Assembly (NCBI GenBank): GCA_020637365.1
Contig: JACJWE010000002.1
Location: 496,001 to 560,000, forward strand
Length of the DNA: 64,000 nucleotides
Reading direction: 5' to 3'
From: Acidimicrobiia bacterium
GTDB taxonomy: Bacteria > Actinomycetota > Acidimicrobiia > IMCC26256 > JAGNEX01
Position 1 is the first letter of the stretch. The number at the start of each line of letters is the position of its first letter. A program made the translations under genes and the position numbers. A model generated the notes under the pieces. The model saw only the letters and a list, made by a program, of their open reading frames with translations, did not search any database and was not told the origin of the DNA. Of the stretch, positions 1-10,991 are shown one piece after another.

Positions 1-2
1 TT

Positions 3-1154
3 CTGACGAACGTGTTTCCTCCCGCGGAGCGACCGAAGGCGATCGGCATTTGGGCTGGTCTCGCCGGAGCGGGTGGGGCGATCGGGCCGATCGCGGGCGG
101 CTATCTGGTCGAGCACTCCGGCTGGTCCGCCGTGTTCTACCTGAATGTGGTGGTCGGACTCGTTGCGCTCGTGGCGGGGGCGCTTTTGGTCCCAACCTCC
201 AAAGACCCCGACGGTCATGCGCTCGATTTGGTGGGTGCGCTGCTGTCGATCGTCGGACTGACCGCGCTGATCTACGGCGTTATCGAGGGCCCGAATCACG
301 GCTGGCTGAGCGTTGAGAGCCTGGCGACCTTTGGTGCCGCCGCGGTGTTCTTGGGCGGGTTTGGCTATTGGGAATCGACCCAGAAGAACCCCATGCTCGA
401 CCTGGCCCTATTCAAGAATCCACGTTTCAGTGCTGCGAGCATGGCCATCATGTTCCAGTTCATGTCGATGATGGGCATGTTCTTCGTCTTGACCCAATAC
501 CTGCAGTTTGCCCGCGGCTATTCGGCATTCTCGGCTGGCCTGCACAGTTTGCCCATGCCGATCGCCATGATGATTTTCGCCTCGAACAGCCCATCGATCG
601 TCGCTCGCATCGGACCGCGAACCACCGTCACCACGGGCATGTTGCTGACCGCGATAGGCGCGGTCGGGCTCTCCTTTGTCGGGGTTGATACCACCTATGC
701 GGTAGTCGGCGTGTCGCTGTTCATCATGGGCGTCGGCGGCGGCATGGTCATGCCATCATCGACAACGTCGATCATGTCGACGCTGCCACTCGCCAAAGCT
801 GGCGTGGGTTCGGCCGTGAACGACACCACCCGTGAGATCGGTGCCGCGCTGGGCGTGGCCGTTCTCGGGTCGGTACTCACCTCACGATATGCATCATCCA
901 TGCACGACGTTGCGGCGAGCCTCCCTGAACAGGCCCGAGAGATGGTGCTGGCCGGTCTCGGCCGGGCGCTGATCGTCGCCGAGCGCCTGCCTAACGGCGC
1001 GGCGCTGGTTCACGAGGCGAAGACGTCCTTCATCGGCGGCATGCAGGTCGCTCTCTGGGTCGCTGCAGGTCTGCTGATCATCGGTGCGGTAGCGGTCAAT
1101 CGGACCTTCCCCGCTGTCGACGACGACGTCGCCGACGGAACCCCGATGCACTAA
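3..1154 (+). CDS. MFS drug-export permease, DHA2 family (5' partial)
   Basis: Carboxy-terminal part of a 14-helix drug:proton antiporter of the EmrB/QacA type, acting in the inner membrane. The reading frame is open to the window edge, and the first visible residues (LTNVFPPAERPKAIGIW) match the loop before helix 5, so roughly the first 120 residues lie upstream. The next segment, GAGGAIGPIAGGYLVE, followed by WSAVFYLNVVVG, is the motif C-like antiporter signature of this family. About nine further hydrophobic segments follow, ending in a hydrophilic tail. Substrate cannot be read from the sequence. The downstream genes encode an ABC exporter on the other strand, so this may be part of an efflux neighbourhood. 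The partial state is due to the window border, not decay. Confidence 0.9.
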   Translation: MTNVFPPAERPKAIGIWAGLAGAGGAIGPIAGGYLVEHSGWSAVFYLNVVVGLVALVAGALLVPTSKDPDGHALDLVGALLSIVGLTALIYGVIEGPNHGWLSVESLATFGAAAVFLGGFGYWESTQKNPMLDLALFKNPRFSAASMAIMFQFMSMMGMFFVLTQYLQFARGYSAFSAGLHSLPMPIAMMIFASNSPSIVARIGPRTTVTTGMLLTAIGAVGLSFVGVDTTYAVVGVSLFIMGVGGGMVMPSSTTSIMSTLPLAKAGVGSAVNDTTREIGAALGVAVLGSVLTSRYASSMHDVAASLPEQAREMVLAGLGRALIVAERLPNGAALVHEAKTSFIGGMQVALWVAAGLLIIGAVAVNRTFPAVDDDVADGTPMH

Positions 1155-1574
1155 CCGATGCACCGGGACAGGGCTCGTCCGAGTCGGGAGTGAGGCGCCG
1201 CCCAGGGTCCAGAGTTCAGCGTCGTAAGGCCGGTTCGACATAGCCAAGCCGGGTCAACCGACAATGATCGTTTTGTTCGCTTGTCCAGCCTCACCAGCCC
1301 TGCACGCGGACCACGTCACCCGGACGTACCGATTCGATTGGCGCCCGCGCACTGGTTGGCAACAACCACGAACACCGACTTCCAAGTCTCTTTGTGAGGT
1401 GGAGACCTTCGTACCAGTTGCGTCGCTTCCCTACGGACGGAAGTTGGGCCCCTGCGTGATCTGAGCCAGAAGGCGGAGCCATGGCGTGATTCTCTACCCG
1501 GCTCTGTGAGGGAACGGATCGCTCGCTCGACGGGTGATGCGCCCGGGCGCATCGCTGCCCGCGTGCTGGCGCAT
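1155..1574. other. Intergenic region between convergent exporter genes
   Basis: No supported gene. The space lies between the stop of the MFS gene and the stop of the ABC permease on the other strand, so it should hold transcription ends. Short open frames on both strands lack family features or ribosome binding sites. I saw no strong hairpin with a T-run. Confidence 0.4.
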
Positions 1575-2396
1575 TCAACCGGTCATGTGGGTGAATTTCC
1601 GTATGGAAAGAAACGCAAACACCAGCGTGATGCCGACGATCCACGCGATCGACTGCCACACCGCGTCACCGACAGGGTGACCGTTGGTCAGTGCTCTCAC
1701 CGCATCGGTCAGGACAGTGAACGGATTAGCCTCCGCAACTCGCCGTAGCCAAGGCGTCATGTTCTCGATGGGCACAAAGGCGGAAGACACAAAGGTCAGC
1801 GGAAACATCCAGGTGAAACCCGCCGAGTTGGCGGCCTCGATCGACTTCACGCTGAGGCCGATCAACGCGTTGATCCAGCTCAGCGAATAGCTAAACATCA
1901 ACAGCAAGAGCGTCGCTATGACCGCGTTGAAGAGCCCTCCCTCAAAGCGGAAACCAATGGCGAGCGACACCAGCACCATGGAAATGAACGACAACAGGTT
2001 GCGCAGCAGATCTGAAATGGTTCGGCCAATAAGCACTGCGGGCTGGCTCATGGGGAGTGAGCGCAGCCGGTCCATGAAACCCTTCTGCATGTCTTCAGCG
2101 ATGCCGACGCTCGTGAACGCCGAGCCAAAAACGACGGTTTGGGCCAGGATGCCTGGGATTAGGAACTGGGTGTAATTGTCGTAGCCAGGCACGGCGATCG
2201 ACCCGCCGAAAACATAGTTAAACAGCAAGATGAACATCACCGGCTGAAGCGTGGAATAGATCAGCAGCTCCGGGTCGCGAGGAACGGCGCGGAGGTGGCG
2301 CTGGGCTTCAGTCCAACTGTCCCGAAGGGTCCACCCGAACCCACGCCCGATCCTGGGCGCAGATCGATGTTCGGGCGCAGTATTAGCGGTCATCAT
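1575..2396 (-). CDS. ABC-2 type transporter permease, DrrB-like
   Basis: Membrane subunit of an ABC exporter of the daunorubicin-resistance (DrrB) type, 273 residues with about six membrane helices. After a polar N-terminus (FGWTLRDSWTEAQRHLRAVPRDPELL) come the hydrophobic stretch LIYSTLQPVMFILLFNYVFG and the conserved ABC-2 segment with FLIPGILAQTVVFG. A central cytoplasmic part reads MQKGFMDRLRSLPMSQPAVL, which is the conserved coupling region of this family, and the C-terminal helices include SAFVPIENMTPWLRRVAEANP, also typical of the family. The start overlaps the end of the ATPase gene by 14 bases, which argues for translational coupling and a functional two-gene unit. The substrate is unknown; glycolipid or drug export are both possible. 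Confidence 0.9.
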   Translation of the reverse strand: MMTANTAPEHRSAPRIGRGFGWTLRDSWTEAQRHLRAVPRDPELLIYSTLQPVMFILLFNYVFGGSIAVPGYDNYTQFLIPGILAQTVVFGSAFTSVGIAEDMQKGFMDRLRSLPMSQPAVLIGRTISDLLRNLLSFISMVLVSLAIGFRFEGGLFNAVIATLLLLMFSYSLSWINALIGLSVKSIEAANSAGFTWMFPLTFVSSAFVPIENMTPWLRRVAEANPFTVLTDAVRALTNGHPVGDAVWQSIAWIVGITLVFAFLSIRKFTHMTG

Positions 2397-3342
2397 CGAC
2401 GGGTTCCTGGCTTGTGGTCGATCCGGTCAGGCGAAAGAACACGTCATCGAGTGTTGGGCGGCGCATCTCGATATCGTCCACGCCGACGGACGCTCGATCG
2501 AGACAGCGAAGAACCTCCACCAACGTCGTCGTCGGCTTGACCGGGATGATCAACTCGGCATCGTGATCTCCGTCGCGCGGTGCCGCCACGGCGAACGGCG
2601 ACATGGCAGACGCGGCGGCTGCTCGCTGCGACGGTTCGCTCAACGTGAGCACGACACGATCGCCACCAATGTCCTGTTTGAGCTGCTCAGCGGTGCCCGT
2701 CGCAATGGCATGGCCATGATCGATCACGACGATCGAGTCGGCAAGACGATCGGCTTCGTCGAGATACTGCGTGGTCAGCAGCATGGTCGTTCCGCCACGA
2801 ACGAGGTCGTCGATCAGGTCCCACATTTCGAGCCGACTGCGTGGATCCAACCCAGTAGTGGGTTCGTCGAGGAACAACACGCTCGGCCGCCCGATTAGCG
2901 ACATCGCAATGTCGAGGCGCCGCCGCATTCCGCCGGAGTACCCCTTGCTGACCCGATCGCTAGCGTCACTAAGACGTAGTTGAGTGAGCAGATCCGCGGC
3001 TCGTGCGGCTGACTCTTTGCTCCCCAGTCGGAGCAGCCGACCCACCAGTTCAAGATTTTCACGGCCGGTCAGGCGCTCGTCCACGGCCGCATACTGGCCG
3101 GTCAGCCCGATCCGCGCCCGCACTTCGCGGGGGTGTGCAGCGACGTCGATACCGTCGACGAAAGCCTGACCACCATCGGCACGTAGCAGGGTCGCCAAGA
3201 TCTTTACCGCCGTGGTCTTGCCAGCACCGTTGGGGCCCAACACCGCGAGCGTCGACGCCTCGAGACAACCAAACGACAGGTCGGTGAGCGCGCTGACACC
3301 CCCGTAGCTCTTCGCGAGGTTTTCCACTTCAATCACGCGCAT
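2383..3342 (-). CDS. ABC transporter ATP-binding protein, DrrA-like
   Basis: ATPase partner of the adjacent ABC-2 permease, about 319 residues. It shows Walker A (GPNGAGKTTA), a Q-loop (LTGQYAAVDERLTG), the signature YSGGMRRRLDI, Walker B (VLFLDEPTTGLD) and the switch region TTQYLDEADRLAD. The C-terminal ~90 residues form the DUF4162-type regulatory tail seen in DrrA proteins, ending near DDVFFRLTG. The start at 3342 is preferred because a GAAAGG ribosome binding site lies nine bases upstream; an ATG at 3351 abuts that site and is less likely, and a longer frame extends to 3396. It is the first gene of the pair, and its stop overlaps the permease start. Family function is drug or lipid export; the substrate is not readable. 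Confidence 0.92.
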   Translation of the reverse strand: MRVIEVENLAKSYGGVSALTDLSFGCLEASTLAVLGPNGAGKTTAVKILATLLRADGGQAFVDGIDVAAHPREVRARIGLTGQYAAVDERLTGRENLELVGRLLRLGSKESAARAADLLTQLRLSDASDRVSKGYSGGMRRRLDIAMSLIGRPSVLFLDEPTTGLDPRSRLEMWDLIDDLVRGGTTMLLTTQYLDEADRLADSIVVIDHGHAIATGTAEQLKQDIGGDRVVLTLSEPSQRAAAASAMSPFAVAAPRDGDHDAELIIPVKPTTTLVEVLRCLDRASVGVDDIEMRRPTLDDVFFRLTGSTTSQEPVDDDR

Positions 3343-3767
3343 GAAGGGCATCCTTTCGATTCGATCACCTGACCGAGCTGGGGTCCTCAACGACAAACAC
3401 CGCTCGTTTCAGCCCCGCTCGCCAATCGGGCGCGTGCTCAATCTGGCTCAACCCGCGGTGATACCGGAGGGACCGACAACGTCTGACGATGTCCGTCCTC
3501 ACGGCCACAGTCATCTGGATCCGCCGTCAATACCACCATGCGAAGACGCTCAACAAGGGGCGGCCGTCCTGGCGTCGACGACCTCCCTCGTGCCCGCTCT
3601 TGCGATCCGAGCGCCTCGGCGCGCTGATCGTGGCTCTGCGCAGCGTAGTCTGAGACACCTACGTTCCGGGCTGACCCCAGACCTGGGCGGCCCGCCGTCG
3701 CTCGTGACCGCAATCTTCGGGATGCAGATGTGCTGCGTAGGGATATCGAGGTGAGGAGAACCCCGTT
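3343..3767. other. Intergenic region upstream of rsgA and the ABC exporter
   Basis: A divergent gap of about 425 bases between the ATPase start on the minus strand and rsgA on the plus strand. It must hold promoters for both. Open frames in it lack family features. A purine-rich ribosome binding site (GTGAGGAGA) sits just before rsgA. Confidence 0.4.
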
Positions 3768-4808
3768 GTGAGCGGGCCGGACGACACCAGCAAGCTTGAA
3801 CAGTTCGGTTGGGGACCGAGGTGGGCGGCGCTCGCGGCAGAAGGTGTCGAGCGGGGGCTCACCCCCGGCATCATCCTTCGACACGATGGTTCAGCCGTCC
3901 TCGCCGCCACACCAACAGGGAGACAACACATCCCGGTCGTGCCGTCGAACCCTGCCTTCGCTGTTGGTGATCGCATCCTGATCGGAACGGGGACCGTCGA
4001 TGAGGTCCTCCATCGCTCATCGCTATTACAGCGTCGCGACCCCAGCACAGGCACCGGCCAATTCATCGCGGCCAATGCCGACGTCGTCGCGATCGTCTGC
4101 GGCCTCGATCGCCCTCTACGTCCCGGCAGGATCGAGCGATTTTCTACGCTCGCATGGGACGCCGGTGCTTCGCCCTTGGTTGTATGCACCAAATGCGACC
4201 TTGGCGGCGACGACGAGACCGCCGACTTCGTTCTGCGCGCGGAGTCCGCAGCACCCGGCATCACGGTGGTCGCTGTGTCCGCTCAGACCGGCGCTGGCCT
4301 CGACGACCTTCGGGCCGAACTCGCGGGCAAAACAGCGGTGTTTGTCGGGGAATCCGGCGCCGGCAAATCCACGCTTCTGAACTCGCTGTACGACCACGAC
4401 ATCGCCCGAACCGGAAGCACCCGGACGGGTGATTCGAAAGGCCGCCACACGACCACAGCCCGACAACTCTTCGCAGTCGGCGATTTCTGGGTGATCGATA
4501 CTCCCGGTGTTCGTGAGGTGGGCCTCTGGGCAGGGACCGATGCGGTTGACACAGCATTCGACGACATCGCCGACCTGGGTTCAGAGTGCCGGTTTGGCGA
4601 CTGCACGCACGACACCGAGCCAGGATGCGCTGTGGCAGCTGCAATTGCGAACGGCACACTCGCACCGGAACGCCTCAATTCGTGGCAGCGCCTGCGTCGC
4701 GAAGCACTGGCGGCAGAACTGCGCGCCGATCCGGTCGCTGCCCGGCGCGCAAACCGTCAATTCGGCCGCATGATCAGAGAAGTCCAACGAATCAAAGGAC
4801 AACGGTAG
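3768..4808 (+). CDS. rsgA: Ribosome small-subunit-dependent GTPase A
   Basis: RsgA (YjeQ) is a circularly permuted GTPase that binds the 30S subunit late in maturation and helps release assembly factors. The 346-residue protein has the family order: N-terminal OB-fold (about residues 25-95), then the GTPase with G4 (VCTKCDLG) before G1 (FVGESGAGKSTLLNSL), the switch I TKGRHTT-like segment (DSKGRHTTT) and G3 (VIDTPGVREVGLW). A C-terminal zinc finger follows, with C-x4-C-x-H-x5-C ligands in ECRFGDCTHDTEPGC. The GTG start is preceded by a GAGGAGA ribosome binding site. The gene stands alone; a hairpin separates it from the convergent hydrolase gene. Nothing is missing from the family plan. Confidence 0.96.
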   Translation: MSGPDDTSKLEQFGWGPRWAALAAEGVERGLTPGIILRHDGSAVLAATPTGRQHIPVVPSNPAFAVGDRILIGTGTVDEVLHRSSLLQRRDPSTGTGQFIAANADVVAIVCGLDRPLRPGRIERFSTLAWDAGASPLVVCTKCDLGGDDETADFVLRAESAAPGITVVAVSAQTGAGLDDLRAELAGKTAVFVGESGAGKSTLLNSLYDHDIARTGSTRTGDSKGRHTTTARQLFAVGDFWVIDTPGVREVGLWAGTDAVDTAFDDIADLGSECRFGDCTHDTEPGCAVAAAIANGTLAPERLNSWQRLRREALAAELRADPVAARRANRQFGRMIREVQRIKGQR

Positions 4809-4842
4809 CGGCCGGGGCCCGCTGACCGATCCCGCCACCCAC

Positions 4843-4864
4843 CTAGGTGGCTCCAGCCACCTAG
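4843..4864. terminator. Hairpin between convergent genes
   Basis: CTAGGTGG and CCACCTAG form an 8-bp perfect stem around a 6-base loop that can be zipped two pairs further. It lies between rsgA and the convergent hydrolase and includes the hydrolase stop codon, so it could end transcription from both sides. There is no T-run, so intrinsic strength is uncertain. Confidence 0.55.
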
Positions 4865-5631
4865 AGCTCAACCATCTGGGCGAGGGCTTGAGCTCGTCGG
4901 TTGAAACCGTCGAGGTTGGGGTGCGTGCAGTCCGACATCAGTTCGGGCGCGGTCCACTGTGTCAGGTCGGGGTTGCCAGGACGGCCCTGCAGGAAGCCCC
5001 ACAAGTCCGGCGCGACCACGCGCGGACGCGCGTCGGCGATTCGGTTATAGATGTCACGCAGAACGATGAACTCTGAGTTGAACACGACCGGGTCGAGGGT
5101 TCCACCGAGCCGCAACGCCTCCTCCCTGCATTCTTCTTCCATGGCTAAATTCGGCAGGTCATACCCGGGGAGAATGATCCGCACATCGCTGCGCATCGCG
5201 AGGATCTGGTCGACGACCCAGGCAAGGTCAGACTCGGTGGTGTCGGGATCGTTACCGCGGAGGACGTCTCGCAGATCGGGCCCACCAAGGCTGAGGTAGA
5301 CAACCGGGTTGGCAGGTGCCGCCGCAAGCGCAAGCTCGACCTGCCCCAGGCCGTACATGGGGTCTTTGCGCCAATCTCTCGCCCAATAACTGTTGACGGG
5401 AATCGACACGACATGGGCCCGACCGGCGAACGCCAACGGCAGGGCGATGGCGTTGCGGATCGACCAGCTGTCACCGATGTTGATGATCCATGGATTTGAA
5501 GCGGCGTCGGCCTTTTTCGGCGCCACCGCAGCGCTGACGGCGGTGCAGAGGAGTGCCACCGCCAACAATCGGGCGAGCAGGTGGCGGGTGGGGGTGGTCG
5601 GCTGGGGTTGCACGAAGCGCCTTTCGTTCAT
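4861..5631 (-). CDS. Secreted SGNH/GDSL-type hydrolase
   Basis: A 256-residue exported protein of the SGNH hydrolase fold. The N-terminus has a basic stretch then a hydrophobic core (LLARLLAVALLCTAVSAAVA) and a likely signal peptidase site near ADAASN. Block I follows directly as INIGDSWSIRN, with the nucleophile serine in GDS. Block III-like residues lie in VVYLSLGGPDLRD, and the C-terminal catalytic Asp-x2-His is seen in DCTHPNLDGFN. These make an esterase or lipase acting outside the membrane likely; the substrate is unknown. The gene is monocistronic and its stop lies within the hairpin shared with rsgA. The upstream 200 bases to the next gene would carry its promoter. Confidence 0.75.
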   Translation of the reverse strand: MNERRFVQPQPTTPTRHLLARLLAVALLCTAVSAAVAPKKADAASNPWIINIGDSWSIRNAIALPLAFAGRAHVVSIPVNSYWARDWRKDPMYGLGQVELALAAAPANPVVYLSLGGPDLRDVLRGNDPDTTESDLAWVVDQILAMRSDVRIILPGYDLPNLAMEEECREEALRLGGTLDPVVFNSEFIVLRDIYNRIADARPRVVAPDLWGFLQGRPGNPDLTQWTAPELMSDCTHPNLDGFNRRAQALAQMVEL

Positions 5632-5835
5632 TCGCTCAGGAGTATGCAGAGAGCTACAACGATCTACACCTGCGATGCAATTTGGGTGACCGAAATGGTC
5701 AACGTGCGCTCGAAGCAGATCAACATTGAATCCTGTACTGCACCCACCTAAGGTCGTGCCCCGCTTCGAAGCCGCTCAGGCGCTCGCCCGAGCACTGCCG
5801 CCATCCGCGGACATTGACCCCCATATGGACATGCC

Positions 5836-6711
5836 ATGAGCCCGATCTTCGGTGAGAGCAGCGACGACAAGCACCCCGGGACGGAACATGCCGGGCCGAC
5901 ACGTCCGACGACACCGGAGCCGCCAAACCCCGGGGTGCCCCACAACGCAGACGGCGCATTGGGCGGGACACAACCACCACCCTCGTGGTCCGGGCAACGC
6001 CCTCATGAGGCACCGTACGAACCTCCAATTCCGAATCCGGGTCCCGCGCAGGGCTACCCGCCACACGCGTACCCTCTGTACCCGGTTCAGCCCGGCTGGC
6101 CAGGCATGGGTGTCACCCCCCAGGCCCCGTACCCGCGGTACGCAGAACTGTCGTCGCGGTTGCTTGGATACTTCCTCGATGGGCTCTTTGCTGCGCTTGT
6201 CTACGTGCCGTTTTACGTTCTCATGTTCGTCGCGACTGCCGCGACCTGGTTGAGCTGCGCATACGACATCGCCGACATCTCTGAGTCGGGGACGATCTCC
6301 TCGGACGCCTGTTCCGTAGGCAACCCCGCAGTCTTCGTCGTGATCATTTTGTTGGCGATCGGTGCTCAGATCGGATGGCTGATCTACTGCTGTAAGCAAC
6401 TCGGTGCGACCGGCCAAACCCCAGGAAAGCGCATTGCCGGAGTTCGGGTCGTCGACGCCGATACCGGCGCCCCAATAGGGACGCGCCGGGCCTTTGGTCG
6501 GTACCTTGCCCTTGCCGTCTCGAACCTCTTCTGCGGCCTGGGTCTTCTGTCGGCGACGTGGGACGCACGGTCCCAGGGGTGGCACGACAAGATGGCCCGG
6601 ACCGTCGTGATCGACGCGAAGACTCCACCGCCCACCTATGCACCGCCGCTATTTACCGCCCACAACCCCACCCAACAGCCGCCCTCAACGGACAGCCCGG
6701 CGCGCTTTTGA
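5836..6711 (+). CDS. RDD family membrane protein with proline-rich N-terminus
   Basis: 291 residues. The first ~100 are rich in proline, glycine and charged residues (TPEPPNPGVP and similar), a disordered cytoplasmic arm common in actinobacterial RDD proteins. The RDD domain starts near PRYAELSSRLLGYFLDGLFA, where the conserved R...D pair is R (LSSRLL) and D (YFLDG). It continues through helices around VYVPFYVLMFVATAATW and VFVVIILLAIGAQIGWLIY, and ends with the family block GQTPGKRIAGVRVVDADTG and GWHDKMARTVVI. The role of RDD domains is not firmly known; transport or ion homeostasis has been proposed. The gene is convergent with the end of the glycogen operon and is not functionally linked to it by position. 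Confidence 0.88.
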   Translation: MSPIFGESSDDKHPGTEHAGPTRPTTPEPPNPGVPHNADGALGGTQPPPSWSGQRPHEAPYEPPIPNPGPAQGYPPHAYPLYPVQPGWPGMGVTPQAPYPRYAELSSRLLGYFLDGLFAALVYVPFYVLMFVATAATWLSCAYDIADISESGTISSDACSVGNPAVFVVIILLAIGAQIGWLIYCCKQLGATGQTPGKRIAGVRVVDADTGAPIGTRRAFGRYLALAVSNLFCGLGLLSATWDARSQGWHDKMARTVVIDAKTPPPTYAPPLFTAHNPTQQPPSTDSPARF

Positions 6712-6769
6712 CCATGGGGTCCAAGTTGCCACCCGACAAGCTTCGCTTGGCTTTCAATCAGGTCGGTCC

Positions 6770-9131
<2,362 letters not shown>

Positions 9132-9153
<22 letters not shown>

Positions 9154-10991
9154 ATCGCCCCGGACAGCGGCGCCAGGGTCACGGCGATGCTGTGTTCTTT
9201 GCCGTGTGACGGGATCGGCTCGCTCTCGCGCAGGCCGTTGACCACACCGCTGCCGCCGTACACCGGAGCGTCGGTGTTCAACACTTCGTGCCAGACGCCG
9301 GGCAGCGGCACCCCGAACCGGTAGTCGTAGCGGGGCACCGGTGTTGCATTGAACACGTGCAGGGTCGGCGAGCCGCCCCCACCGTGGCGCACGAATACGT
9401 ATGCAGAGTTCTGGGAGTCATCCGCGATGATCCACTCCATCCCGGCCGCGTCATCGGCACCCAATGCCGGCTCGGATCGGTACCAGAAGTTCAGGTCGGT
9501 GACCAGGCTCAGAAACCCGGAGTGATCGGCGGACGCCAGCAGCCCCCAATCGAGTTCGGACTCGTGATCCCATTCTCGGTGCGCGCCAAACTCGCCCCCC
9601 ATGAACAGGAGCTTCTTACCGGGGGTCGCCCATTGGTAGGCCAGCAGCATCCGCAGATTGGCCCGCTTCTGCCATTCGTCACCGGGCATCTTGGCCAACA
9701 ACGAGCCCTTCCCGTGTACGACCTCATCGTGTGACAGGGGCAGGATGAAGTGTTCGCTTTCGGCATAGATCGAGCGGAATGTCAGGTCGTGGTGGTGGTA
9801 CCGCCGATAGATCGGATCGTGGGCCAGGTACTCCAGCGTGTCGTGCATCCATCCCAGGTCCCATTTGAGGTCGAACCCCAGCCCGCCTTCGGACACCGGT
9901 TTCGTCACACCGGGCCATGCCGCGGACTCTTCAGCGCACATGATGGTCCCCGGAAAGCGTTCATGAGCGACCTCGTTGAGAAGCCGCAAGAATTCGATCG
10001 CTCCGAGGTTCTCCCGGCCGCCATATTTGTTGGGTATCCATTCACCATCTGTACGGGAGTAGTCCCGAAACAGCATCGACGACACCGCATCAACCCGTAG
10101 CCCGTCGGCGTGAAACACGTCGAGCCAGTAGCAGGCGCTCGACAGCAAGAACGCTGCCACTTCGGGGCGGTCATAGTTAAAGATCAGGCTGCCCCAATCG
10201 GGGTGCACCCCGAGACGAGGATCGGCGTGGTCGTACAGATGAGTGCCGTCGAAGTCAGCCAAGAACGACGAGTCACCGACAAAATGTGACGGCACCCAAT
10301 CCAAGATCACGCCGACACCTTGCTGGTGAAAACAGTCGATCAGATACATCAGGTCATCGGGTGAACCATAGCGAGCGGTCGGCGCGAAATATCCAGAGGT
10401 CTGATAGCCCCACGAGCCATAAAACGGGTGCTCCATGATGGGCAGCAGCTCGACATGGCTAAAGCCAGCATCGGCCACATATCGGGGCAGTTGCTCAGCG
10501 ATCCCCCGATACCCGTCGGGCTCATAACGCCACGACCCCAAATGGACTTCATAGACCGAAATGGCCTGTTCAAGGCCTTGGCGTTGCGCGCGCCTCGCCA
10601 CCCACTCGACATCGGTCCAGGCATATGCACCCGGATGCCAGATAACCGACGCAGTGGCAGGCGGCTCTTCGGCACTCAAGGCAAAGGGATCGGACTTCTC
10701 AAAGGTTCTGCCGTCTTGCGCGGTGATGCAGTAGCGGTAGACCTCACCCGGATGGGCAGCGGCAATCGTTGCCGTCCAGACACCGCCTCCGACGTGCTGC
10801 ATATGACCGTTGCCCGCATCCCAACCATTGAACCCGCCGATCACCGCAACCGAGGCTGCGTTGGGCGCCCACACCCCAAAGGTCGTGCCCAGCCCATCCG
10901 CCGATGGCTGCGCGCCCAGGGCGCGGTACAGCTCAGCATGGGTGCCCTCGGCCAGCAGCCAGCGATCGGTCTCACCGAACCGGTGACTCAC
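9132..10991 (-). CDS. glgB: 1,4-alpha-glucan branching enzyme
   Basis: GlgB (GH13) cuts alpha-1,4 chains and rejoins them as alpha-1,6 branches during glycogen synthesis. The 619-residue protein has an N-terminal CBM48 (FGVWAPNAASVAVIGGFNGW), the family segment YEVHLGSWRYEPDGYRGIAE, and the catalytic barrel. Region II is GLRVDAVSSMLF with the nucleophile Asp; region III is MCAEESAAWP with the acid Glu; region IV is LPLSHDEVVHGKGSLL with His-Asp. A C-terminal beta domain follows. The GTG start at 10991 forms a GTGA overlap with the glgP stop; longer upstream codons read into glgP and look non-coding. It lacks the extra N-terminal domain of long GlgB forms, so it is a short-type enzyme. Frame is intact. 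Confidence 0.96.

Noticed and set aside
3438..3884. 148-codon minus-strand frame between the ABC exporter and rsgA
   Set aside because: It overlaps the rsgA start antisense and has no recognisable features.
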